From contig JAILOV010000017.1 of the NCBI GenBank assembly GCA_024690605.1, positions 1 through 33,279 on the forward strand: a stretch of DNA of 33,279 nucleotides, given 5' to 3'. The first letter of the stretch is position 1, and each line of letters starts with the position of its first letter. This document shows positions 14,367 through 22,385 of this stretch, in pieces. A program made the position numbers and the translations under genes. The notes beneath the pieces were generated by a model. The model was not told where the DNA came from, searched no databases, and saw nothing but the letters and a program-made list of their open reading frames with translations. The stretch comes from Lachnospiraceae bacterium. GTDB lineage: Bacteria > Bacillota > Clostridia > Lachnospirales > Lachnospiraceae.

Positions 14367-15122
14367 ATGTTACAGGTAAAAGGGAAATGGGCACTTGTTA
14401 CCGGCGCGGCAAGAGGGATCGGTTATCTGACGGCGAAGTTTATGGCGGGCCAGGGATGTAATCTGATCCTGCACAGCCGGAGCCTTGCGCACACGGAGAA
14501 GATCCTGGAAGAAGTAAAAGCACTTGGCGTGTCAGCTTATGCGGTTGAAGCGGATCTGAATGATCTTGGAGCCGTGGAGCGGATGCTCGGGCAGATCGAC
14601 GCGCTGAACGTCCCGGTGGATATCGTTTTGAACAATGCCGGTCTTCAGGTGGCATATCGCACGGCATACTTCGAAACACCGCCGGAAGACTATCTGATCA
14701 GTTTTAATGTTAACACGATCGCCCCTGCCATGATCTGTTATCATTTCATGCCGATGATGATCAAACGCGGATCCGGCCGTATCCTTAACACAACCAGCGG
14801 CATCCGTCTGGAACCGGAGCAGGCAGGCTATTCCGCGAGCAAGGCGGCTCTGGACAAGATCACGATCGATCTGGGCAAAACGGTCGAAGGGACGGATGTC
14901 ATGATCAATCTGACAGATCCGGGCTGGTGCCGCACGGATCTCGGAGGTCCGCAGGCCCCGAATGCTCCCGAAAGTGCCATACCGGGCATCGTGGTGGGAG
15001 TGTTCATGGAGGACAGGAAATCGGGACGGATCCTCGGGGCGCAGGATTTCGTCGGTCTTTCCCTGGAAGAAGCCGTGGAAAAAGCGGAGAGAGAATTTGA
15101 CAGTCCGTACGGGCAGGCCTAA
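14367..15122 (+). CDS. Short-chain dehydrogenase/reductase (SDR)
   Basis: 251 residues of a classical SDR. WALVTGAARGIGYLTAKF is the T-G-x-x-x-G-I-G dinucleotide loop; VLNNAGLQVAY the N-N-A-G motif; NTTSGIRLEPEQAGYSASKAAL holds the catalytic Ser and Y-x-x-x-K; and INLTDPGWCRTDLGG follows as the P-G-x-x-x-T cofactor region. Basic residues after strand 2 (HSRS) lean to NADP(H). The C-terminal tail is not diagnostic, so the substrate is unknown. Ribosome site AAGGAGG. Confidence 0.9.
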   Translation: MLQVKGKWALVTGAARGIGYLTAKFMAGQGCNLILHSRSLAHTEKILEEVKALGVSAYAVEADLNDLGAVERMLGQIDALNVPVDIVLNNAGLQVAYRTAYFETPPEDYLISFNVNTIAPAMICYHFMPMMIKRGSGRILNTTSGIRLEPEQAGYSASKAALDKITIDLGKTVEGTDVMINLTDPGWCRTDLGGPQAPNAPESAIPGIVVGVFMEDRKSGRILGAQDFVGLSLEEAVEKAEREFDSPYGQA

Positions 15123-15131
15123 AAAACCCCT

Positions 15132-15160
15132 TGACAAAATAAATTTGATAAAATATAATA
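15132..15160 (+). promoter_or_regulatory. Consensus promoter of the peroxidase-OhrR pair
   Basis: TTGACA (15132-15137), 17 bases, TATAAT (15155-15160): perfect consensus in very A+T-rich DNA. OhrR-type repressors bind A+T-rich inverted repeats over such promoters, but I see no clean one here. Confidence 0.88.
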
Positions 15161-15202
15161 GAATAAAATATAAATGACTTTCCAAAAAGGGGGGATAAAA
15201 CA

Positions 15203-15745
15203 ATGGGATTCTATGATCTGAGTGTAACAGCGGCGACGGGCGAAGAGATCTCGATGAAGGACTATGCGGGCAAGGTGGTGCTGATCGTCAACACCGCGAC
15301 CGGATGCGGGTTTACGCCGCACTACAAAGACATCGAGGACATGTATGAGAAGTATCACGACAGAGGATTTGAGGTCATTGACGTGCCCTGCAACCAGTTT
15401 GCCGGACAGACGCCGGGCACGGATGACGAGATTCACGAGTTCTGCACGCTGAGATACAACACACAGTTCCCGCAGATGAAGAAGTCTGATGTCAACGGCG
15501 AGACGGCCATTCCGCTGTTCCGGTATCTGAAGTCACAGAAAGGCTTCGCGGGTTTCGGGAAAGGCCCCAAGGCGCTGGCAATGAGCGCAATGCTCAGGGG
15601 AATCGACAAGGATTATAAAAACAATCCGGAGATCAAGTGGAATTTTACGAAGTTTGTGGTGGACCGGGGCGGCACTGTCGTCGCGAGATTTGAACCCACC
15701 GCAAAGATGGAAGATGTGGAAAAATGTGTGACGGAGCTTCTGTAA
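15203..15745 (+). CDS. Glutathione peroxidase-family thiol peroxidase
   Basis: 180 residues with the GPx signatures: LIVNTATGCGFTPHYKDIE containing the peroxidatic Cys35 (Cys, not selenocysteine), FEVIDVPCNQFAGQ with Gln65, and IKWNFTKFVVD with Trp146 and Asn147 of the catalytic tetrad. Cys63 and Cys80 are further cysteines; Cys80 lies where the resolving Cys of thioredoxin-dependent members is usually found. It reduces hydrogen peroxide or organic hydroperoxides, most likely with thioredoxin in a Clostridium-like cell. It sits directly upstream of an OhrR-type regulator. Confidence 0.93.
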   Translation: MGFYDLSVTAATGEEISMKDYAGKVVLIVNTATGCGFTPHYKDIEDMYEKYHDRGFEVIDVPCNQFAGQTPGTDDEIHEFCTLRYNTQFPQMKKSDVNGETAIPLFRYLKSQKGFAGFGKGPKALAMSAMLRGIDKDYKNNPEIKWNFTKFVVDRGGTVVARFEPTAKMEDVEKCVTELL

Positions 15746-15767
15746 AGGGGAGCACGGGGACAGAAAA

Positions 15768-16220
15768 ATGGCGCAGAAATATGAACAGCTTTTGCTGAAA
15801 AACCAGCTTTGTTTTCCGCTCTACGCCTGCGGCAGGAAGATCGTGGCCGCGTATACGCCGTATCTGAAACCGCTGGGGCTCACCTATACGCAGTATATCG
15901 TGTTTATGGTCCTTTGGGAAAAGGAATGTCTGAACGTCGGACAGCTCGGCGGGATTCTTCATCTGGATGCCGGAACCCTGACACCGCTCCTGAAACACCT
16001 GGAAAAGGAGGGTTTTGTCACGCGGGAGCGTTCGAAGGAGGACGAGCGCGTAACGATCGTGCGCATCACAAAAAAAGGGGAGGCGCTCAAAGAAAAGTGT
16101 AAGGATATCCCGATGAAGATCGCTGCGGATACAAAAGGAATGACGGAAAAGGACGCAAAGGAACTGTACCGGCTGCTGTATCGGTTCCTGGAAGCGGACG
16201 GAGGGAGTGGATCATGCTGA
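15768..16220 (+). CDS. ohrR: OhrR-type MarR-family peroxide-sensing regulator
   Basis: 150 residues of the MarR winged-helix fold. KNQLCFPLYACGRKI places a Cys at residue 15, where OhrR proteins carry the reactive Cys that senses organic hydroperoxides, followed by a second Cys at 21. HLDAGTLTPLLKHLEKEG is the recognition helix and TRERSKEDERVTIVRIT the wing. It follows the peroxidase by 22 bases and very probably represses that operon, being released by peroxide. It is normally paired with Ohr; here the partner is a GPx. Confidence 0.88.
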   Translation: MAQKYEQLLLKNQLCFPLYACGRKIVAAYTPYLKPLGLTYTQYIVFMVLWEKECLNVGQLGGILHLDAGTLTPLLKHLEKEGFVTRERSKEDERVTIVRITKKGEALKEKCKDIPMKIAADTKGMTEKDAKELYRLLYRFLEADGGSGSC

Positions 16221-16325
16221 CCTATGAAATGCAGACTGGTCTCTCTGTCGGGTGGTGTATCCCCGTATCCGCTGGAAGAAGCACTGGACGATGCGCTGTT
16301 CTGGCTCCTGGTGCAGGAGGAAAAA

Positions 16326-16841
16326 CTAACTGACGGTCTCGTTCGGATACCGCTTTTTCTTTACCTGTTCGGCTTTCTCGATGATCTTCTCTTTCCACAT
16401 TTCATCGGGTGCGTCCAGCTGATAGGCATCAAATCCGTATTCCCGCCCATAGGAGCAGATGACGGATTCATCATCTATATGAAGCGAAATGTTATATCTT
16501 CCCGGCACTTTCTGTGGAAGTGTCTGCGCATGTCCCGCCTGAACCTCCTTCAGATGCCTGGAGCCGTTTACAATACCGTCAAAATGCACCCTGTAGCATC
16601 GGAACAGATTCCGGATATAGTGCTCTGACCGAAAAGATGATGTGTAGATCCAGACCTCATATCCCATGGACTGAAGGGAGCGAATGAGTTCCGGAGTCCC
16701 CAGGCGCAGCCTTTCCCGGAAGATCTTATTGAGCGGAAACACCGGTTCCGGTTCGGTTTCGTGTGTATTGGGGTTAACAAACAGAACTTCATCCAGATCA
16801 AAGGAGACCCGCATTTTCCTTTCCGCAACCGGGTTATGCAT
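16326..16841 (-). CDS. HAD-like protein, paralogue of the neighbouring fusion's C-terminus
   Basis: 171 residues. MRVSFDLDEVLF gives the HAD nucleophile motif D15-x-D17, YEVWIYTSSF the second motif (h-h-h-T/S), and HIDDE (121-125) the acidic fourth motif. The middle, FRERLRLGTPELIRSLQSMG to HFDGIVNGS, is plainly homologous to residues 178-230 of the upstream fusion protein. The start overlaps that gene's end by 8 bases with GGAGG 11 bases before ATG 16841; ATG 16814 is an alternative. It is probably a phosphatase or phosphotransferase of unknown substrate, or a modified-base or protein-dephosphorylating partner. Confidence 0.72.
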   Translation of the reverse strand: MHNPVAERKMRVSFDLDEVLFVNPNTHETEPEPVFPLNKIFRERLRLGTPELIRSLQSMGYEVWIYTSSFRSEHYIRNLFRCYRVHFDGIVNGSRHLKEVQAGHAQTLPQKVPGRYNISLHIDDESVICSYGREYGFDAYQLDAPDEMWKEKIIEKAEQVKKKRYPNETVS

Positions 16842-17736
16842 CGGAGCCGAATCCTCCTATGGTATCCATGACCTCCTTATACCAGGAGGCGCCCGTATCA
16901 GAAACAGGGTATTCCGTGAAGTCCCTGCTGTCTCTCATGGTCCGCGTGATACTGTCCATACTGATATGGACGGTTTCTGCATACTTGTCGGAGAAAAGTT
17001 TGTCCCGGTGTTCCTTCTGCTCCTTAAATGCGGTTGATTTTCTGCCGGATCCCGTTATGACACCGTCCACGCGCGCGTGATATAAACGGAAAAGATGTTT
17101 TATGTAATCGTAGGAATAATACTCCCGCGAATAAACCCATATATCGTAGCCCCGGCCGGAAAGAAAGCGGAACAGGCCGGGGATCCCCAGTCGCAGACGT
17201 TCTTTATAGGTCCTTCGTCTGAAGTAGCCGAGCGGCGGCTCGCAGAGTTCCTCCGCCTCCGGACCGAAAACCACTTCGTCAAAGTCAAGTGCCGCACGCT
17301 TCACATTTTGCGTACGCTCGAGCATTTCCTCAATATCCTGTTCCTGCGTGAGATTGACGATATGGCAGCGGATCTTCTCCTCGCCGAACATCTTGCAGGC
17401 CGCCCAGCGATGATGCCCGTTTAAGAGCAGATATCCGGAGGGAAAGGTCTTCTCTATGATCACCGGATCATCGCGCCAGGGGGTGTCTTCATTCCATCTC
17501 GCCAGTTTGAGGGCATCCACGTAGGAGGAGACGATCTGATAATTCGGCCCGATCCGGGGATCCGTAAATTCATCATCCGGATTGGGATGCAGTTTATCGC
17601 AGTTCACCATACGCGTGAACAGTCTCTCCGGCAGAGAGGCTTTGACTACCGCGCGTGTCCCCGCGTAAATGTTTACCTCGTCAGCCATGAGCTTTTCCAG
17701 CTCGCTTTTGGATATCGCTTTTCCCAGTTTTTTCAT
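16834..17736 (-). CDS. ParB-like N-terminal domain fused to a HAD-like domain
   Basis: 300 residues. The first half has the ParB/sulfiredoxin-type core: an N-terminal strand about NCDKLHPNP (45-53), then PVIIEKTFPSGYLLLNGHHR with the signature G-H-H-R-W-A-A (107-113). In this superfamily that element binds nucleotides (CTP or ATP) and can hydrolyse them. The second half begins RAALDFDEVVFG, a HAD motif I (D151, D153), continues with YDIWVYSREYYS and ends with HISMDS in place of the usual D-D motif, so its metal site may be incomplete. It starts 13 bases after the MATE fusion gene and overlaps the HAD gene: one operon. Function unknown. Confidence 0.72.
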   Translation of the reverse strand: MKKLGKAISKSELEKLMADEVNIYAGTRAVVKASLPERLFTRMVNCDKLHPNPDDEFTDPRIGPNYQIVSSYVDALKLARWNEDTPWRDDPVIIEKTFPSGYLLLNGHHRWAACKMFGEEKIRCHIVNLTQEQDIEEMLERTQNVKRAALDFDEVVFGPEAEELCEPPLGYFRRRTYKERLRLGIPGLFRFLSGRGYDIWVYSREYYSYDYIKHLFRLYHARVDGVITGSGRKSTAFKEQKEHRDKLFSDKYAETVHISMDSITRTMRDSRDFTEYPVSDTGASWYKEVMDTIGGFGSDA

Positions 17737-17749
17737 AGTTTTCTCCGAT

Positions 17750-19543
17750 CTATACCACGATGGTCAGAATATTCAAACCGAAGGTGTTCTGATATGCCAT
17801 TGACCTGGATATCCGGCTTACAAGCTGGAGACCGATATTATGAAATACCGTCTCCTCCTGCTGTCCGGCATCCACAGCCTCAAACATGCGCGACGCTTCC
17901 TCGGGGTTGAAGGGAATTCCGTCATCCTTAAAACAGATGACGATCTCTTCATTGACATAGGAGACACGGATATCAATGCTGTGTTTTTTGTTATCATGAA
18001 AACCGTGCCGGACGATATTTCCCGCCAGTTCCTCCGTGCAGAGGGAGGAATAGTTCCGGCGGCGACCGGAAACGCCGTGTGTCTCGCAGAAGTCCCACAC
18101 ATGTCGGGACAGATTGATCACCTCATCCATGTTGTGGACCGTGATATCGATCCTGTTATCCGCGGGGATCCCGAAACCTTTCGGAAAACACAGCATTCTC
18201 TCCAGACTGATCGGCGGTTTCCTGTTATACAGGAAGGCGTAGCATACGATGATCAGCACGCAGAACGCGCATCCCAGCAACTGCCCCGCCCAGACTCCCG
18301 TCATCCCGATGCGGGGGACAAGGAGGATCGTGAACAGGCATACGCCCAGTATGCCGTCCGCCACCGCTATCGTGCGGACGATCTTTTCTTGCGTCAGACA
18401 GTGGTAATAGTTGGAGAATCCCACTGTCAGCGCGCTTATGGGGGAATACAGAGGATACAGCATAAATCCGATCAGTGTCATTCCATAAACGGGTGCGGTC
18501 GGATCATGAAAGAACAGATTGGTCAGGGGATAACAGCAGGCAGATGTCACGACTGCCGATAATACCGCCAGACCGACACCCTTTGTCAAAAAGGTCTTCA
18601 TCAGGATCCGGAGCCCGGTCCGATCCTCCTCACCCACATAGACACTGCCGAGCACCATCACAGCCGAGGTGACTCCTGCGGGGACCGACCAGTAAACACA
18701 GCCAAACGAATATATGGCGGAATAGGCCGCCAGTCCGTCCGGTCCGACATAACGCTGGATAATGCTGTTGATGATAAATCCTCTTGCGGAGATACAGAAC
18801 TGCGTGACCGCGCCGGGGAGACCATAGAGCAGGATATCCTTTATGTCGGCGGGAACAATACTGTCCTTACTGAACCTTATGACCGCTTTGTCGCTCAGGA
18901 AATACAACCCCTGAATAATGAAGAAGAAGACATTTGCGAGAGACGTCGATAATCCGAGGCCGAACAGCCCCATGTGGAAGACCGCGACAAACAGCCAGTC
19001 AAAAAAGGCGTTCGCCGCGAACATCGTCGTGATGGCAAGGTAGCTTCTTTTCTCCTGATGCTCAAGCTGCAAAAAGGCTGTGAATTGTGTCCCGAGGCAG
19101 CCAAACGGCAGTCCGAGCGCGAATCCGCGGATATAAAGGCAGAGCTGTTCCGTCAGGGCGCCTTTTGCGCCGAGTCCCAGAGCGATCGTCTCCGTGAATG
19201 CTTCGCAGACGAACAGGAGAACGGCGGACAGGATCATCATGATGATCATATCCAGAGAAAAGATACTGCGTGTTCTTTCGACGATCTTTTTTCCCAGATA
19301 TCTGCCGCACAGTACCTGCGCCCCGCCGAAGATCAGGGCGTTCACGCCAAGGAGCAGGTTGGTCACGGGACTGAACAGGCCGGTTACAGCCATTGCCTGC
19401 GAACCGATGAGATTTCCTGCAAAGGCATTGTCAATAATGGCATTGATGCCGCCGATAATGGCGAGAACGATCTGTATGGGCAGAAGCTTCATGTAGAGCC
19501 GGGGGATGATCTCCGATTGTTCTGATTTGCCGGTCAGGGACAT
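17750..19543 (-). CDS. MATE-family transporter fused to a HATPase (anti-sigma-like) domain
   Basis: 597 residues. Residues 10-440 are a 12-helix MATE exporter (IGGINAIIDNAFAGNLIGSQAMAV in pieces, QVLCGRYLGKK, GLPFGCLGTQFTAFLQ). Residues about 465-597 are a GHKL ATPase: N-box CTEELAGNIVRHGF (from 502), G1 box FKDDGIPFNP (about 538-547) and G2-like NIGLQLVSRI (570). This domain resembles RsbW/SpoIIAB rather than a histidine kinase, as there is no phosphoacceptor His domain. ATG 19543 has GAGGA upstream. The fusion suggests that transport and a cytoplasmic kinase or partner switch are linked; the substrate is unknown. Confidence 0.88.
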   Translation of the reverse strand: MSLTGKSEQSEIIPRLYMKLLPIQIVLAIIGGINAIIDNAFAGNLIGSQAMAVTGLFSPVTNLLLGVNALIFGGAQVLCGRYLGKKIVERTRSIFSLDMIIMMILSAVLLFVCEAFTETIALGLGAKGALTEQLCLYIRGFALGLPFGCLGTQFTAFLQLEHQEKRSYLAITTMFAANAFFDWLFVAVFHMGLFGLGLSTSLANVFFFIIQGLYFLSDKAVIRFSKDSIVPADIKDILLYGLPGAVTQFCISARGFIINSIIQRYVGPDGLAAYSAIYSFGCVYWSVPAGVTSAVMVLGSVYVGEEDRTGLRILMKTFLTKGVGLAVLSAVVTSACCYPLTNLFFHDPTAPVYGMTLIGFMLYPLYSPISALTVGFSNYYHCLTQEKIVRTIAVADGILGVCLFTILLVPRIGMTGVWAGQLLGCAFCVLIIVCYAFLYNRKPPISLERMLCFPKGFGIPADNRIDITVHNMDEVINLSRHVWDFCETHGVSGRRRNYSSLCTEELAGNIVRHGFHDNKKHSIDIRVSYVNEEIVICFKDDGIPFNPEEASRMFEAVDAGQQEETVFHNIGLQLVSRISRSMAYQNTFGLNILTIVV

Positions 19544-19601
19544 TTTTTCCTCACTGTTTTCATGGTGATCAAAACGGCGTCCTGGTAATCCATACGTCAT
19601 C

Positions 19602-19629
19602 AGTATAGCATGGATCGCCGCGTAGTCAA
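19602..19629 (-). promoter_or_regulatory. Internal promoter before the MATE fusion gene
   Basis: On the minus strand TTGACT (19629-19624) and TATACT (19607-19602), spacing 16, lie in the 145-base gap after the PEP-type gene. The three downstream genes can therefore be made without it. Confidence 0.55.
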
Positions 19630-19688
19630 ACCCATCGCCCCTTCAAGGGTTCCCCGCGGAACGGAGGGATTTCATTCATGTCATCCGG

Positions 19689-22259
19689 TCAGCAGGTGAT
19701 CAGGAGATGCTCATCGGCGATATCGTTATACACCGCGCATTTTCTGTCCGATACATCATATACGTGAACGATATCCTTCAGCAGATCGCCCTGCTCAAAT
19801 CCGGTCACAAGATCTCTGGAAGAGGCCAGCTTCTCCGGTGAGAACCGGATCGTCTTCTCGTTATGGAACACGGCCGTATACAGGATCTCCGCTTCCACGA
19901 GATCCTGAAAGATGTGACTCCCGTAGGAGAGCTCCGGATTGTATCCCGCTTTTGTCTCCTCCGTTTCACAGATGATCTCGTAGGCGCTGATATCCGAAAA
20001 AGCGGTGGGTACACCAAGTTCCGGCGAGGTCGTGCCCACGCGTCCCGGAACGATCAGCATCATGTGTTTGTTCCGGTCACGGTAATGCCAGTTGATCCTG
20101 CCGATCAGTTTTGCCACAAGATCCTTTTCCTTGTAGGGCATATTGTAGTAGTTCACCGGATCCACCAGGACGATGAGATTGAGCTCGGTGGCTTTGGACA
20201 TCCCCATGGACGCTCCCCGGCTCTCCAGCAGGATGTTTTCCTCCCGGATATCGGGCGGGATCACGGTCCCGGATTCTCCTTTCTGAACCTGGAGCGGTCT
20301 GCACTGAAGAAGATCGACCGAGTATTCCCCGCTCTCCGACAGGTTGATGGTAAACTCCGTATCCACAGGGTATTCATATTCCTCCTGAATGCACGCAAGC
20401 ATCCGCTTCATCTGTTCCATCAGCCCCCGGTTTTTCACCAGGCCTCCGCAGGAGATGAATTTTATATCGCGGTTTCTGCCCATTTCTCTGAGTCTTGATT
20501 CCGCGTCAAAATCGTGCTCCAGCAGGATGCGATCCAGATAACCGGGCATATCGGGTCCGATCTCCTCCAGAGACAGCTTTTTCAGTGACCGATCCGTCAT
20601 GTCAATGACCTCTGCCTGCCCCTGGGAGAAGCGGTGCTTGTCCGCGGATGAGGAATAGGATGTCTTTTCCGGCATGTCGAGATTGACGATCCTCGGATAT
20701 GATCCTTCCGTCCTGTCCACGGCGGACGTGCCGAGCCCCATGACCAGCCGGAGCATCCCGGCGGTCGGATCGCTCTCCTTCATGATCCGGTAGGGGCTGT
20801 AGGAATAGCCGACACCGGCCGCGCACGGCATATAGTACCGGCCATAGTAGGAGCCGGAGACGCGCTGGATGAGCAGCGCCATCTGTTCGTCCCTCTTATC
20901 CAGCCCTCTCCTCTTGCGGTAGTCAAGCGCGGACAGACTCATGGAGCTTGCGTAGACCACCTTGATCGCATGCTCGAATTCCTCGAGACGTTCTTCGAGA
21001 CTTCCCCTGTTCACGCAGAATACGGATTCATATTTCCCGGCAAACGCGTTTCCGAAACCGTCCTCCAGAATGCTGCTGGACCGGATGATGTAGGGATCCT
21101 GACCGTAGTACTCGATGATCCGGACAAACTGATCCCGCATCACTTCGGAAAAACTGCCGTTCATGATCTTTTCCGCAAATTCCTCCGCGAGCGAAAAGTA
21201 TTCTTCTTCCGTGCGCTGCCTGATCCTCGTGTCCCACAGGTTGTTGTCGACAATGTAGGTATAATAGAGATCCGAACCAACGTAGAAGGAGTCGTGCGGT
21301 TCCAGAACTTCGCTGATATCCGGCTCTCTGTTTCTGATGATCGCGCGGGCCAGCAGCATGCCGCACGCCTTGCCGCCGATCATCCCCGTGCCGACCATAT
21401 GATCCCGCACGGCGAAATAATCCTGCGGTTCAAAGTGCTTTTGCACCATCTCGCGCATCCTGGGATCCCGGGTCATCATGATGTTGCACATTTCCGTACA
21501 GGCCTCGCTGATGTCCATGCCGTTTTCGCTCATCAGTTTTACCCGGTTAAAATATCTGTCCCAGGAATCGGAATACTGTTCCTGTGCGGATCGCTGTGCA
21601 CGCCCGAGCGTCTGGTAAAACCTGCTGGACTGCACGCCGTCCAGGATCGGCCGGAAACTCCCCGTTTCCGGGTCATAGATGTGCGGAAGGAACATGGTGT
21701 CGGAATTCCGGTTCCACACCTTTTCCGGGCGGACATAGACATTTTTCTTATCTGAATACACGTCAAAGAAAAGCTGCGTCGTGTTGAGGATCTTGTTGAT
21801 CGCCTGCACGGAGTGCTTTCCCCGGATGATCGGGAAGAATGCGACCGTGTCCAGAATGAACAGGAACGGACAGGTGACACGGAAGAAGTTCCCCATCATC
21901 AGGTCCGTCGCCCACGCGGTCTGCAGCTCGGAGAGGCAGTCAAAGACATAGAAGGCATCTTTACCTTCCCGTTCGATCACATTGTGGATGGCAACGGTGA
22001 AATTCTCGAAACGATGGGAGAGCGGGATGTTTTCTGTTTTGATCTCCGGGCGGTCATTCAGCAGCGGTTCATGACTGGCGAAGCGGAAATAGATGATGTT
22101 CCGCCTGTCCTCGATCGCCTGCCGCACATAGGGTTCCATAAACAGTTTGAATTCCGAGAGCTCGGAAACGCGCCAGACCACGTTGTCACCCAGCCGGATG
22201 CTGTCCAGTGCCGTGTCCATTTCCGGGATGCCGCTGCATATCCTGTCAAATGCCGCCAT
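19689..22259 (-). CDS. PEP/pyruvate-binding-domain protein with KaiC-like N-terminus
   Basis: 856 residues from ATG 22259, which has GAGGAGG 7 bases upstream. Residues 1-210 resemble a KaiC/RecA ATPase (SGIPEMDTALDSIRLGDNVVW) but the Walker A lysine loop is missing, so it is probably inactive. The middle is the PPDK/PEP-synthase ATP-grasp: G-x-K-A-C-G-M near 290 and IIRSSSILEDGFGNAFAGKY near 390. The C-terminal part has VPGRVGTTSPELGVPTAF (about 733) and the G-S-H-x-F-Q-D-L-V-E-A motif. The T-S-H-A-A phosphohistidine domain and PEP-binding barrel of true PEP synthase are absent. It may be an ATP-dependent phosphotransferase or ligase; the acceptor is unknown. Confidence 0.78.
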   Translation of the reverse strand: MAAFDRICSGIPEMDTALDSIRLGDNVVWRVSELSEFKLFMEPYVRQAIEDRRNIIYFRFASHEPLLNDRPEIKTENIPLSHRFENFTVAIHNVIEREGKDAFYVFDCLSELQTAWATDLMMGNFFRVTCPFLFILDTVAFFPIIRGKHSVQAINKILNTTQLFFDVYSDKKNVYVRPEKVWNRNSDTMFLPHIYDPETGSFRPILDGVQSSRFYQTLGRAQRSAQEQYSDSWDRYFNRVKLMSENGMDISEACTEMCNIMMTRDPRMREMVQKHFEPQDYFAVRDHMVGTGMIGGKACGMLLARAIIRNREPDISEVLEPHDSFYVGSDLYYTYIVDNNLWDTRIRQRTEEEYFSLAEEFAEKIMNGSFSEVMRDQFVRIIEYYGQDPYIIRSSSILEDGFGNAFAGKYESVFCVNRGSLEERLEEFEHAIKVVYASSMSLSALDYRKRRGLDKRDEQMALLIQRVSGSYYGRYYMPCAAGVGYSYSPYRIMKESDPTAGMLRLVMGLGTSAVDRTEGSYPRIVNLDMPEKTSYSSSADKHRFSQGQAEVIDMTDRSLKKLSLEEIGPDMPGYLDRILLEHDFDAESRLREMGRNRDIKFISCGGLVKNRGLMEQMKRMLACIQEEYEYPVDTEFTINLSESGEYSVDLLQCRPLQVQKGESGTVIPPDIREENILLESRGASMGMSKATELNLIVLVDPVNYYNMPYKEKDLVAKLIGRINWHYRDRNKHMMLIVPGRVGTTSPELGVPTAFSDISAYEIICETEETKAGYNPELSYGSHIFQDLVEAEILYTAVFHNEKTIRFSPEKLASSRDLVTGFEQGDLLKDIVHVYDVSDRKCAVYNDIADEHLLITC

Positions 22260-22291
22260 GTCCCTACCTCCTCTCCTGCCCGCCGGGAGAC

Positions 22292-22336
22292 AAAAAAAGG
22301 CGTTCCGCAGACACAGATGGTTCGCGGAACGCCTTT
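22292..22336 (-). terminator. Terminator hairpin inside the leader of the PEP-type gene
   Basis: On the minus strand GGCGTTCCGC (22333-22324) pairs perfectly with GCGGAACGCC (22308-22299) across a 15-base loop and is followed by seven T (22298-22292). It lies between the promoter at 22385-22357 and the start codon at 22259. No other minus-strand gene ends here, so it looks like an attenuator. Confidence 0.75.
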
Positions 22337-22356
22337 GTTCGCATATGGATAAACAG

Positions 22357-22385
22357 ATTATATGATTTCCGATCCGGCATGTCAA
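22357..22385 (-). promoter_or_regulatory. Consensus promoter of the PEP-type gene
   Basis: On the minus strand TTGACA (22385-22380), 17 bases, TATAAT (22362-22357): perfect consensus. The expected start near 22350 leaves a leader of about 90 bases containing the terminator hairpin. Confidence 0.85.

Noticed and set aside
15121..15202. OhrR operator over the peroxidase promoter
   Set aside because: The region is A+T-rich as expected, but no inverted repeat beyond what such composition gives by chance could be found.
16224..16628. Plus-strand frame of 134 codons after ohrR
   Set aside because: Beyond about 16320 it is antisense to the HAD gene. The first 30 codons might be a gene fragment but nothing recognisable supports it, and the 105-base gap otherwise holds no clear element.
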